Positions 17,542 to 26,477 of a DNA stretch of 64,000 bases are shown piece after piece (within the stretch, counting starts at the first letter, position 1; every line of letters begins with the position of its first letter). Made by a program: the position numbers and the translations under genes. The stretch is taken from positions 496,001-560,000 of the forward strand of contig NC_018015.1 in NCBI RefSeq assembly GCF_000265525.1. Reading direction: 5' to 3'. The stretch comes from Thermococcus cleftensis (GTDB lineage: Archaea; Methanobacteriota_B; Thermococci; Thermococcales; Thermococcaceae). The notes below the pieces were generated by a model, which saw only the letters and a list, made by a program, of their open reading frames with translations, did no database searches and had not been told where the DNA came from.

Positions 17542-17663
17542 CTTGCACCCTCCTTCCACGTTTGTGGTTCTCCGCAGTGCGGAACATCCCGCGGGCTGAG
17601 CCCGCCCAGTCGGTCGAGGTTCGAGGTTGAGTTTTTAAGGATTGCGGAGTACTCAGTGCGGTG

Positions 17664-18740
17664 ATGGAAATGCGCCTTCAGAAACTCGCCTCCCTCATGA
17701 AGGAGAAGAACTTTGATGGAGCTGTAATCAGCCCCGGAACGAACCTCTACTACCTCACCGGGCTGAAGATTCACGAGGCCGGGGAGAGATTGACCGTCCT
17801 CGTCGTGAGCGCCGACGGGAACTACCACCTCCTCGCCCCGGGCCTCTACGAGAACGTCGTGAGGAACTTCCCGGTCACGTTCTGGCGCGACGGTGAAAAT
17901 CCCTACCACAAGCTCGCTTGGATTCTGGCGGAGCTGGAGCTGTCATCGGGAAGGTTGCTGATCGAGGACACGATGCGCGCCGACTGGCTGATAAACATCA
18001 TAAAGCTGGGCCGCTTCGAGCTCCACCCTCTGAGTTCGGTCGTCAGGGAGCTGAGAACAAGGAAGGATAGGCACGAGATAGAGATGATGAAGCACGCGGC
18101 CAAGGCGGCAGATAGAATCTTCGACGAGATACTGAGCTGGGACCTGCTCGGCATGCGCGAGCGTGAGCTGGCGTTGAAGATAGAACTTGCCGTTAGGGAA
18201 CTTAGCGACGGGATTTCCTTCGAGCCGATAGTTGCGAGCGGAGAGAACGCGGCAAACCCCCACCACGAGCCCGGTGAGAGAAGGCTGAGAAAGGGGGACA
18301 TGGTGATACTCGATTACGGGGCCAGGTGGAGGGGCTACTGCTCCGACATAACGAGGACAATAGCCATTGGAAGGCCCAGCGAGAAGCTCGTTGAGATCTA
18401 CGAGGTCGTCAAGGAGGCGCAGGAAAACGCCTACCGGGCGGTCAGGGAGGGAACAAAGGCAAAGGAGGTCGATAGGGCCGCGAGGGAAGCCATAGCCAGA
18501 GCGGGCTACGGTGAGTACTTCACCCACAGAACCGGGCACGGGCTCGGCTTGGACGTCCATGAAGAGCCGTACATCGGCCCAGATGGGGAAACTATCCTTG
18601 AAAACGGCATGACCTTCACGATAGAGCCTGGAATTTATATCCCGAGCCTCGGAGGGGTTCGCATAGAGGACGACGTGGTAGTGCTCGATGGAAAGGGAAA
18701 GAGACTCACCAGGGCAGATAGGGAGCTAGTTTTCCTTTGA
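17664..18740 (+). CDS. M24 metallopeptidase (Xaa-Pro dipeptidase/aminopeptidase P type)
   Basis: 358 residues, pita-bread fold. N-terminal creatinase-like domain (1-125), then the catalytic domain with the five dinuclear-metal ligands: two Asp in VILDYGARWRGYCSDITRT, His in HRTGHGLGLDVHEEP, Glu in FTIEPGIYIP, Glu in GGVRIEDDVV. It likely cleaves Xaa-Pro bonds; prolidase versus aminopeptidase P cannot be decided by eye. GTTTTTAAGG at 17629-17638 is about 25 bp upstream, suggesting a leaderless mRNA starting at ATG 17664. Confidence 0.92.
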   Translation: MEMRLQKLASLMKEKNFDGAVISPGTNLYYLTGLKIHEAGERLTVLVVSADGNYHLLAPGLYENVVRNFPVTFWRDGENPYHKLAWILAELELSSGRLLIEDTMRADWLINIIKLGRFELHPLSSVVRELRTRKDRHEIEMMKHAAKAADRIFDEILSWDLLGMRERELALKIELAVRELSDGISFEPIVASGENAANPHHEPGERRLRKGDMVILDYGARWRGYCSDITRTIAIGRPSEKLVEIYEVVKEAQENAYRAVREGTKAKEVDRAAREAIARAGYGEYFTHRTGHGLGLDVHEEPYIGPDGETILENGMTFTIEPGIYIPSLGGVRIEDDVVVLDGKGKRLTRADRELVFL

Positions 18741-18796
18741 TATTCTTCTTTCACACTCGCCCTCGGAGCGGAAGAGGTTGTTCCATCTCCAAAAAC

Positions 18797-18909
18797 CTTA
18801 AATACCCAAAGCCGTTACTCGCTCCGATGCCGATGAGGGGGGAGTGTCTTCTCCACCGCTGGAACTACAGTGCCTGATTTCACCGATAACCCCCCTATTC
18901 TTGACTCCC
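18797..18909 (+). promoter_or_regulatory. leuS promoter and structured leader with possible leader peptide
   Basis: TATA box CCTTAAATACC at 18796-18806 predicts a start near 18827, exactly at an ATG. That ATG opens a 16-codon ORF (18827-18877, MPMRGECLLHRWNYSA) with two Leu codons. The G-run 18837-18842 can pair with C-run 18890-18895 (7 bp with flanks), or GGGAGT can pair with ACTCCC at 18904-18909. The two hairpins are mutually exclusive. Leader length to leuS is about 113 nt, long for this genome. Function as attenuator is inference. Confidence 0.5.
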
Positions 18910-18939
18910 GCTCTTTTGAAAAATCAAGGAGGTATAGCC

Positions 18940-21840
18940 ATGGCTGGACTAGACTTTAAGGCCATCGAGGAGAAATGGCAAAAACGCTGGCTGGAGGAGA
19001 GGGTTTTCGAGCCCGACAGGGAGGCCAGACCAAAGGAAAAGAAGTTCTACATAACGGTCGCCTTCCCCTACCTCTCCGGCCACCTCCACGTCGGCCACGC
19101 GAGAACCTACACGATTCCGGACGTCATAGCGCGCTTTAAGAGAATGCGGGGCTACAACGTTCTCTTCCCCATGGCCTGGCACATAACGGGAGCGCCCATA
19201 GTCGGAATCGCCGAGCGCATCAAGAACCGCGACCCCAAGACGATACACATCTACCGCGACGTCTACAAGGTTCCCGAGGAAATCCTCTGGAAGTTCGAGG
19301 ACCCGAGGGAGATAGTCAAGTACTTCATGAAGGCCGCGAAGGAGACCTTCATACGCGCCGGTTTCTCCGTTGACTGGACGCGCGAGTTCCATACCACAAG
19401 CCTCTTCCCGCCCTTCAGCAAGTTCATAGAGTGGCAGTTCTGGACGCTCAGGGACATGGGGCTGGTCGTCAAGGGCGCCCACAGGGTCCGCTGGGACCCG
19501 GTTGTTGGCACTCCCCTCGGCGACCACGACATAATGGAGGGCGAGGACGTCCAGATTCTCGAGTACGTCATCATCAAGTTTATCCTCAACGAAAACGGCG
19601 AGGAGATCTACCTGCCGGCGGCGACGCTGAGGCCCGAGACGGTCTACGGGGTAACCAACATGTGGCTGAACCCAGAGGCGATTTACGTCAAGGCGAAAGT
19701 CAGGCGCAACGGAAGGGAAGAGACCTGGATAATCAGCAAAAAAGCCGCTTACAAGCTCTCATTCCAGGACAGGGAAATTGAGGTCGTCGAGGAGTTCAGG
19801 GGAGAGAAGCTTATCGGCAAGTACGTGAAGAACCCGGTAACGGGCGATGAAGTCATAATCCTGCCTGCCGAGTTCGTTGACCCGGATAACGCGACCGGAG
19901 TTGTTATGAGCGTTCCTGCTCATGCCCCCTTCGACCACGTGGCTTTAGAAGACTTAAAGAAGGAAACCGAGCTCCTGCTCAAGTACGACATAGACCCGCG
20001 CGTTCTGGAGGAGATAAGCTACATCTCGTTGATAAGCCTTGAGGGTTATGGCGACTTTCCCGCCGTTGAGGAAGCGGAAAGGCTCGGGGTGAAGAGTCAG
20101 AAGGACGTTGAGAAGCTCGAAGAGGCAACCAAGAACATCTACAAGGCAGAGTACCACAAGGGAGTCTTCAAGATAGAGCCCTACGCTGGAAAGCCCGTTC
20201 AGGAGGTTAAGGACCTGATAGCGAAGGAACTCCAGGAGAAGGGCATCGCCGAGATAATGTACGAGTTCGCCGAGAAGCCCGTCATTTCGCGCTTCGGCAA
20301 TCAGGCCGTCATCAAGATAATCCACGACCAGTGGTTCATCGACTACGGCAACCCCGAGTGGAAGGAGAAGGCGAGGGAAGCTTTGGCAAACATGACGATT
20401 TACCCAGAGAGCAGGCGCGCACAGTTCGAGGCGGTAATAGAGTGGCTCGACAAGAAGGCCTGCGCGAGGAAGGTCGGCCTGGGAACGCCGCTCCCGTGGG
20501 ATCCGGAGTGGGTAATCGAGAGCCTGAGTGACTCAACGATATACATGGCCTACTACACGATAAGCAGGCACATCAACAGGCTGAGAGAAGAGGGCAGGCT
20601 CGATCCGGAGAAGCTCGACAGGGAGTTCTTCGACTACCTGTTCCTGGAGGAGTTCAGCGAGGAGCGCGAGAAGGAGCTGGCCGAGAAGACCGGGATTCCA
20701 GCGGAGATTATCCATGAAATGAAGGAGGAGTTCGAGTACTGGTACCCGCTCGACTGGCGCTGCTCGGCGAAGGACCTGATACCGAACCACCTGACGTTCT
20801 TCATCTTCAACCACGTGGCGATATTCAAGCGCGAGCACTGGCCGAGGGGCATAGCGGTGAACGGCTTCGGAACACTGGAAGGCACCAAGATGAGCAAGAG
20901 CAAGGGCAACGTTCTGAACTTCATCGATGCAATCGAGGAAAACGGTGCCGATGTGGTGAGGCTCTACATAATGGGCCTTGCCGAGCACGACAGCGACTTC
21001 GACTGGCGCAGGAAGGAGGTCGGAAAGCTCCGCAGGCAGGTCGAGCGCTTCTACGAGCTGGTGAGCGAGTTCGCAAGCTACGAGGCCGAGGAGACCGAGC
21101 TTAAGAGCATCGACCGCTGGATGCTCCACAGGCTCAACAAGGCAATCGAGGGGACGACCAAAGCCCTTGAGGAGTTCAGGACGAGGACCGCCGTCCAGTG
21201 GGCCTTTTACTCAGTCCTCAACGACCTGCGCTGGTACATGAGGAGAACCGAGGGAAGGGACGACGAGGCAAAGCGCTACGTGCTCAGAAAGCTCGCGGAA
21301 ATCTGGGTAAGGCTCATGGCCCCGTTCACCCCGCACATCAGCGAGGAGCTCTGGGAGAAGCTCGGCGGGGAGGGCTTCGTGAGTCTCGCTCCCTGGCCCG
21401 AGCCGATCCCCGAGTGGTGGGACGAGACGGTCGAGGCTGAGGAGGAGTTCATAAAGGCCCTCATCGACGACATCAGGGAGATAATCGAGGTCGCGAAGAT
21501 AGAAAAGGCAGAGAAGGCCTACATCTACACGGCTCCAGAGTGGAAGTGGCGCGTTGTGGAAGTCGTCGCCGAGAAGAGGGACTTCAAGTCAGCCATGGCC
21601 GAGCTGATGAAGGACCCGGAGATGAGGAAGCACGGCAAGGAGATAAGCAAGCTGATACAGAGGCTCATAAAGGAGAGGGCCTTTGAAGTGAGACGCATAG
21701 ACGAGGAAAAGGCCCTGAGGGAAGCCAAGGGCTTTATGGAGAAGGAGCTCGGCATCGAGATAATCATCAACCCTGAGGAGGACAAGGGAGGAAAGAAGAG
21801 GGCCGCGATGCCGCTGAAGCCGGCGGTGTTTGTTGAGTAA
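18940..21840 (+). CDS. leuS: Leucyl-tRNA synthetase
   Basis: 966-residue class I aminoacyl-tRNA synthetase of the archaeal/eukaryotic LeuRS type. It charges tRNA-Leu and edits misacylated products. HIGH-type motif HLHVGHART near residue 48; CP1 editing domain in the middle (TLRPETVYGVTNMWL, SVPAHAPFDHVAL); KMSKS motif KMSKSKGN near residue 650; anticodon-binding domain and C-terminal extension to 966. AAGGAGGT precedes ATG 18940; the upstream in-frame start at 18844 only adds leader translation. Confidence 0.97.
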   Translation: MAGLDFKAIEEKWQKRWLEERVFEPDREARPKEKKFYITVAFPYLSGHLHVGHARTYTIPDVIARFKRMRGYNVLFPMAWHITGAPIVGIAERIKNRDPKTIHIYRDVYKVPEEILWKFEDPREIVKYFMKAAKETFIRAGFSVDWTREFHTTSLFPPFSKFIEWQFWTLRDMGLVVKGAHRVRWDPVVGTPLGDHDIMEGEDVQILEYVIIKFILNENGEEIYLPAATLRPETVYGVTNMWLNPEAIYVKAKVRRNGREETWIISKKAAYKLSFQDREIEVVEEFRGEKLIGKYVKNPVTGDEVIILPAEFVDPDNATGVVMSVPAHAPFDHVALEDLKKETELLLKYDIDPRVLEEISYISLISLEGYGDFPAVEEAERLGVKSQKDVEKLEEATKNIYKAEYHKGVFKIEPYAGKPVQEVKDLIAKELQEKGIAEIMYEFAEKPVISRFGNQAVIKIIHDQWFIDYGNPEWKEKAREALANMTIYPESRRAQFEAVIEWLDKKACARKVGLGTPLPWDPEWVIESLSDSTIYMAYYTISRHINRLREEGRLDPEKLDREFFDYLFLEEFSEEREKELAEKTGIPAEIIHEMKEEFEYWYPLDWRCSAKDLIPNHLTFFIFNHVAIFKREHWPRGIAVNGFGTLEGTKMSKSKGNVLNFIDAIEENGADVVRLYIMGLAEHDSDFDWRRKEVGKLRRQVERFYELVSEFASYEAEETELKSIDRWMLHRLNKAIEGTTKALEEFRTRTAVQWAFYSVLNDLRWYMRRTEGRDDEAKRYVLRKLAEIWVRLMAPFTPHISEELWEKLGGEGFVSLAPWPEPIPEWWDETVEAEEEFIKALIDDIREIIEVAKIEKAEKAYIYTAPEWKWRVVEVVAEKRDFKSAMAELMKDPEMRKHGKEISKLIQRLIKERAFEVRRIDEEKALREAKGFMEKELGIEIIINPEEDKGGKKRAAMPLKPAVFVE

Positions 21841-21845
21841 AGGCC

Positions 21846-21870
21846 GTTATTTCTTTCCCCTCTATTTTCA
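21846..21870 (+). terminator. Pyrimidine-rich terminator after leuS
   Basis: GTTATTTCTTTCCCC followed by TCTATTTTC just after the leuS stop. Archaeal termination usually uses such T-rich tracts without a hairpin. No other signal is present before the convergent secreted-protein gene. Confidence 0.4.
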
Positions 21871-21922
21871 ATCGAATAAGTGACGGTCATCAAAAAGTAA
21901 AGAAAAGGACGCCTCCTGTGTT

Positions 21923-23128
21923 CTAATCTCGAAGTTGAATCATTCCTTCCCAGGGGAACATCTCCACGGTGAACTCCACGGGCGGAGCGTCCACGTCTTT
22001 TTTCACCACGTAAGTTCCGCTAAACGGCGAATCGACGGGCGCCTCATAAACAAACGTAGCGTCCGCCCTCACCCGTATTTTGCCCTCGTAAAACGGTGTT
22101 CCCTGCTTGACGTGCACCAAAACGACCGGACGGGAAACAAAAATCTGACCCCACGCAGGGGAGCTCGTTAACAGCCCCTTCTTCTTGAGGTCGTAGAACT
22201 CGAACTGAACGTCATAATTCGGGTCGATGATGCGGGTGTACCATTTGAAACCCAGTCCCGTCGTGTGGCTTTCACTAAACCCCACCTGAGCCGTGGGAAG
22301 TGGCCTCCCGGTTGCATCAATACCGAAATCAAGATTCAGCCCCCAGTTCACCGCGGATTGAGATGTTGAACCACTATCATCGGGTCTGAAGCTACCGTAC
22401 CCGATAAACGCATCGTCGGAATTCAACACCGTAACCCTGTCTTTAACCTCCTTGACTGCAATCTTGAAGTCCGAGGGAAGATCCCTATCAGACGGAACCT
22501 CCGCCGAATGGGTTATGGCTACGTAGTAGACGTACTGACCCCACTCCCCGTAGGTGCCCCAAAACTCGGCTCCAACGCCGTTGTAAACCGTTGCCTTTCG
22601 GACGATCCAGGGGGCAGTGGCGACCTCTATCTCCCGGGAGGTCCTCAACGAGAGTATCGCCCCCAAGTATTTCCAAGCCCGGGGAGGCTCGTCTGAAAGG
22701 GCGCCTTTCACTTCAAGGGGCGTGTTTTCAAACTTACTGACCTCTGAATAGAAGTCCTTCGTAAGGGTCTTGACATCTAAGTCATCACTATCATACCCAA
22801 AGTAATACAGCGGTACATACGCGCCCGAAGGAAGGGGCCTCAGAGCGATTCCAACGAAGGTGGCGTCACCGAATTCCTCGAACTTTATTCTGAGTGTCAG
22901 CCTATCCCAATACTTCTGAAGGAACTGCTCGGCCAGATGTAGGCTTAGCTTGCCCGTGAACGTTTTCATGATGATACCTTTCTCATGGCCGGGAAGAGGA
23001 GATATCGAGATTCCATCAGAGGGTATTGAGGAAGTTTTGGTAGGCTTCACAGTGTCTGACGCACTTACAAGAACCATTCCAACCATCAGCAGTCCGAGAA
23101 GGACTGCAATCAGGGGCTTCCACTTCAC
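21923..23128 (-). CDS. Hypothetical secreted or membrane-anchored protein
   Basis: Not recognised. 401 residues with a clear N-terminal signal (MKWKPLIAVLLGLLMVGMVL, then VSAS). The rest is hydrophilic and beta-rich, with many aromatic residues, suggesting an extracellular beta-structured domain. GTG 23128 was chosen because GGAGGT lies seven bases upstream and gives a standard signal peptide; TTG 23146 is in frame. Promoter TATA ATTTATAAGG (23188-23178), with a palindrome just upstream. Single gene between convergent leuS and the divergent methyltransferase remnant. Confidence 0.75.
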   Translation of the reverse strand: MKWKPLIAVLLGLLMVGMVLVSASDTVKPTKTSSIPSDGISISPLPGHEKGIIMKTFTGKLSLHLAEQFLQKYWDRLTLRIKFEEFGDATFVGIALRPLPSGAYVPLYYFGYDSDDLDVKTLTKDFYSEVSKFENTPLEVKGALSDEPPRAWKYLGAILSLRTSREIEVATAPWIVRKATVYNGVGAEFWGTYGEWGQYVYYVAITHSAEVPSDRDLPSDFKIAVKEVKDRVTVLNSDDAFIGYGSFRPDDSGSTSQSAVNWGLNLDFGIDATGRPLPTAQVGFSESHTTGLGFKWYTRIIDPNYDVQFEFYDLKKKGLLTSSPAWGQIFVSRPVVLVHVKQGTPFYEGKIRVRADATFVYEAPVDSPFSGTYVVKKDVDAPPVEFTVEMFPWEGMIQLRD

Positions 23129-23177
23129 CGAGTTTACCTCCGCCAAGTTGTTTGCAGTATCCTCTAAAGCAACTTAT

Positions 23178-23210
23178 CCTTATAAATTTTTCCTTTTACT
23201 TTTAGTAAAA
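23178..23210 (-). promoter_or_regulatory. Promoter of the secreted-protein gene with adjacent 17-bp palindrome
   Basis: TATA element ATTTATAAGG occupies 23188-23178 on the minus strand. Directly upstream, 23194-23210 is the perfect inverted repeat TTTTAC-TTTTA-GTAAAA, centred where an activator or a BRE-blocking repressor would bind. The regulator is unknown. Confidence 0.5.
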
Positions 23211-23462
23211 ATTCTTCCTTTTTTTCAGAGTATAGATTTATTCAGAGTGAGATATTGCTTTTAGAATTGGTCAAAAGAAGCCCGAGTAAAAGAGTTGCAT
23301 GGCAGTGCAATTGACAACAAAGTCGCGTAGAGTGTCTTATCCTTTACTCCCTTTAAGAACCACGGAAATTCCCAACCCGCCATTAATTCAACCCCACCCT
23401 GTAAAACCTTTTCTCAGAAAACTCCTTAAAGGGAAGGCTTTTAGCCATTTTCGGTGTTTTCT
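23211..23462. other. AT-rich intergenic region without genes
   Basis: No credible ORF or RNA gene. It contains T-rich tracts at 23211-23230 and, near its right end, a TATA-like GGCTTTTAGCC (about 23437-23447) that would give a leaderless start at ATG 23463 of the methyltransferase remnant. Confidence 0.45.
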
Positions 23463-24260
23463 ATGCTCACTGACGAGGAAACGTTTAAGAAAGATGTTCT
23501 CTCCAGAATTCCACTCCGAAGCGAGCCTCCACTTCACCCAAATTGGCTTCATCTAGAAATGATCGAGCGCTTCAGGGTTCTCAGGTTCGCCCCGATAAAG
23601 CCCGGCATGAACGTCCTTGAAATCGGCTGTGGTGCGCACGCATTAACGACTGTCCCGCTCGCCTACCTCGTCGGCGAAACCGGCCGCGTTGTTGCCGTGG
23701 ACCTGAGCAGATGGCGCTTCTTCGAGGAGATAACCTCTGCGGCTGGCTTAAAGCGCAGGATAATCCCGCTCAAGGCCGACGCGAGGGAGCTGCCGTTTCC
23801 ATTTAAGGCCTTCGATTTAGCCGTTCTCGTTCATGGAGTTAGAAGCCTGAAAAATGAGAAAACGATGGTTAGGGTCTTCTCAGAGATGCTCCGGGTCGCG
23901 GAGAAGGTCTCCATAGCGGAGAGTCCCCCTCATAGCCAACAACGAGCGTCAGGCACACCTTGAGCTCTACAACCCCCGTGAGGGTATCTTTGAGGCGCTC
24001 TTTGGCGAGAAGGACGACCTGCACTATCCAACGCTTGAGAAACTCCGGGAGCTCGTTGAGGGAGCTGGCGGAATGGTAATCGAGAGCGGAACCTTCGAGC
24101 CGGCTTTGCCGCACTACCTAGCTTATATCCCAAGGGAGTACGTGGCAAAGATTGAAACAAGAAGAAGCGCGTCGAGCTTTTGGAGAGGTGGGAAAAAGCC
24201 TACAAGGAATGGAAGAAATGGGCGGAGCACCCGCCAGTCGGCTGGCTGTTTGCGAAGTAG
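23463..24260 (+). pseudogene. Class I SAM methyltransferase broken by two compensating frameshifts
   Basis: Reading across frames gives a protein of about 265 residues. The first frame holds the SAM-binding motif LEIGCGAHALTTVPLA (near residue 52) and acidic motif VVAVDLSRW, then leaves frame in a run of five C (AGTCCCCCTCAT, near 23930). Continuation in the next frame (IANNERQAHLELYNPREG to YIPREYVAKIE) is lost again near 24154-24160 (GAAACAAGAAGAAGC). The original frame resumes with RVELLERWEKAYKEWKKW and ends at TAG 24258-24260. One inserted base and one missing base restore the frame. Either a real pseudogene or two sequencing errors. Confidence 0.8.
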
Positions 24261-25820
24261 TCATCTTCCTTCTTCACCTTCAGTATTCTCGGGCGTTGCC
24301 GTCACCTCCGCCTTCTCCCCCTTCGGCAGGAGGAAGGAGAGCAGGGCGCTGATGACGAGGATCCCCATCATGAAGATTACCGCCACCTTCATCGTGTCTA
24401 TGAAAGATGTGTTCACCATCTTCACCACGATGTCGTGGTACTCGGGCGGAATGTTTAACTCACCCTGCTGCATCTTGAGTATCCACTGTATGACGGCGTC
24501 CTTTATCTGCTCCTTGCTCCCCTCGATGATGCCGGACTCGTAGATCTGCCTCGCGATGCTGTGGATTATACCGAGGACGAGGACGGCACCGATGAAGGCC
24601 GTTCCGAGGGACAGGCCGAACTGCTTCTGGGCGTTGAAGACGCCGGAGGCGTCCGCCTGCTGCTCCGGCTTCGCCCCCATCATTGCCAAGTTGGTTATCT
24701 GGGAGAATATCAGCCCGAAGCCCGTTCCGTAGAGGGCCAGGCCGAGGGCGAAGTCGCTCCCTTCAACCCCTGGCTTGAGAACGCGGAGGAGGAGGTAGAG
24801 GCCGACGAAGGTGAGGGCTATGCCGAGCTGGATTATCTGCTTGGGGGTGAGGTACCTCGCGAACCTCTGGCCGCTCATCGAGAAGATGAACATCATTATC
24901 GAGAGCGGAACTATGACGAAACCCGTCTCAATGGCGTTGTAGTGGAGGTACTGCTGGACAAAGACGGGCACGGTGAACATTATGCCCGCCAGGGTCATCT
25001 GGAAGAAAATGCTGACGAGGTTCGCCACCGTGAAGACCTTGGACTTGAAGATGTCCACGTCTATGAGAACGTCCAGCCCCCGCTCCTTCCTGCGCTTCTC
25101 GTACTTCCAGAATGCCGCCAGCACCACCAGGCCGGCGACCATGAGGAGCAGAACCGGCGGGTTGGAGAGCGGGTCCATTATGAGGACCGAAAGTGTGAGC
25201 AGGAAGAGGCCGATTCCGACGAGGGCCGCTCCGACCACGTCGAGATTCATCTCCTTCTCCGGCCTGTAGTCGGAGAGTATCTTCATGTAGGCGAATATCG
25301 CCGCGGCGATGAAGGCCTCCATGAAGAAGCCGAGACGCCAGGTGATGTAGGTCGTGAAGAAACCACCAATAATCGGACCGAATGCCGCGGCGGCCCCGCC
25401 GACGCCGCCCCAGACGCCGAAGGCGAAGGCCCTGTCCTTGCCGGTGTACTCCTTGGTTATATAGGTGACCGTCGCCGGCATCATCATTGAGGCGCCGATG
25501 CCCTCCAGGATTGACCACCCCAGGAGAAGAACGGCGAGGTTTGGAGCGAGGGCCGCCATGAGTGTTCCGACCGTGTAGATGACCAGTCCGCGGAAGAAGA
25601 CCTTCTTCGTGCCCCAGATGTCGGCCAGCTTCGCGCCTGTTATCATGAACGCCGCCATTACAAGGGCGTAGAGGGTTATCGCGCTCTGGACACCCGTCAC
25701 GGTCGTGTTGAGGTCGGCGACGAGGGCGCTTATTGAGACGTTCATCATCGTCGTATCGATGAACATGATGAAGAGCGCCGCACTCATGATCATGAGGACT
25801 CCCCATTTGGACTGTCCCAT
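24261..25820 (-). CDS. MFS multidrug exporter, DHA2 (14-helix) family
   Basis: 519 residues with about 14 membrane helices. Visible: MNVSISALVADLNTTVTGVQ in TM1-loop, the motif A region GAKLADIWGTKKVF between TM2 and TM3, and the antiporter motif C-like GPIIGGFFTTYITWRLGFF segment. A proton-driven exporter of unknown substrate. ATG 25820 follows GGTGA at five bases; GTG 25829 is in frame. Its stop directly abuts the stop of the methyltransferase remnant. Confidence 0.93.
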   Translation of the reverse strand: MGQSKWGVLMIMSAALFIMFIDTTMMNVSISALVADLNTTVTGVQSAITLYALVMAAFMITGAKLADIWGTKKVFFRGLVIYTVGTLMAALAPNLAVLLLGWSILEGIGASMMMPATVTYITKEYTGKDRAFAFGVWGGVGGAAAAFGPIIGGFFTTYITWRLGFFMEAFIAAAIFAYMKILSDYRPEKEMNLDVVGAALVGIGLFLLTLSVLIMDPLSNPPVLLLMVAGLVVLAAFWKYEKRRKERGLDVLIDVDIFKSKVFTVANLVSIFFQMTLAGIMFTVPVFVQQYLHYNAIETGFVIVPLSIMMFIFSMSGQRFARYLTPKQIIQLGIALTFVGLYLLLRVLKPGVEGSDFALGLALYGTGFGLIFSQITNLAMMGAKPEQQADASGVFNAQKQFGLSLGTAFIGAVLVLGIIHSIARQIYESGIIEGSKEQIKDAVIQWILKMQQGELNIPPEYHDIVVKMVNTSFIDTMKVAVIFMMGILVISALLSFLLPKGEKAEVTATPENTEGEEGR

Positions 25821-25867
25821 GCTGTTCACCGGAGGATAATTAGGGGGAGTGATGTTATAAAACTTGC

Positions 25868-26477
25868 CTAACCATTCTCAACGACGACTTCAACGCGGCC
25901 CATGATTATTACCATGAGAAAAAGCAAAAGAATCGCGACCTTCAGGGCAGTTGAAAGCCACCTTGGATACGAGAGGGGACATCTGCATCGGAGCGGAGGG
26001 TCGTCCCATCGTCGAAGACTTTCGCATCGGGGTACATTCTGAGGAGCGAAAGGACCATGAGGAAATCACCCGCTATGCCAGCCGTGTTGAAGACATAGGC
26101 GAGAGCCCAGAAGTTGGAACGGAGGAGCCAGGCCAGGGACAGGAAGGTGGCCGATAGGAGGAGCGGGGCAAGCGAGACAACGGCGTATTCCCTCGCGCGA
26201 AGGGGAGTTTCAATGGTTATGAAAGGAGCAACGATGAGCTTTCCAAAGGTGGTAATTCCGAACCGAACCTTGGCACCAAAAACTTTGGCAACAAGGCATG
26301 CAGCCCTTCGTGGAGCGGAACGAGAACCACCCAAGGTAGAACAAGGAGGTAAAGGAAATCACCGAGGGAACCTATCGAGACCTCCAGCCACGGCACCGCC
26401 AGGGCCGAAACGACGAGTAGCAGAAAAGAGAGAATAACGACGTCGGAGGAATAATCCGAGAGCCTCAGCTCCCCCAT
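25868..26477 (-). pseudogene. DUF3267-type membrane metalloprotease-like protein, two frameshifts
   Basis: Joining three frames gives about 203 residues. Frame 1 has two helices and the zinc-protease-like VPLHEGLHAL (HExxH variant HEGLH), lost near 26294 (GCCTTGTTGCC; one C missing relative to the expected ALVAKVFGAKV). Frame 2 runs FGITTFGKLIVAPF to DGTTLRSDADVP and leaves frame at a C-run near 25978-25985. Frame 3 supplies YPRWLSTALKVAILLLFLM and a short tail, ending at 25868. Both lesions are single-base losses at C runs. The ATG overlaps the GGPP synthase stop (TGATG), so it was translationally coupled. Confidence 0.78.

Noticed and set aside
17570-17610. H/ACA-type sRNA or riboswitch in the L15e leader
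   Set aside because: Two short hairpins exist, but no K-turn, pseudouridylation pocket or known ligand-binding core could be drawn; noted only in the L15e entry.
24561-25490. 309-codon ORF opposite the MFS exporter
   Set aside because: Antisense shadow; product is Glu/Gly/Asp/His-rich with no helices or motifs.
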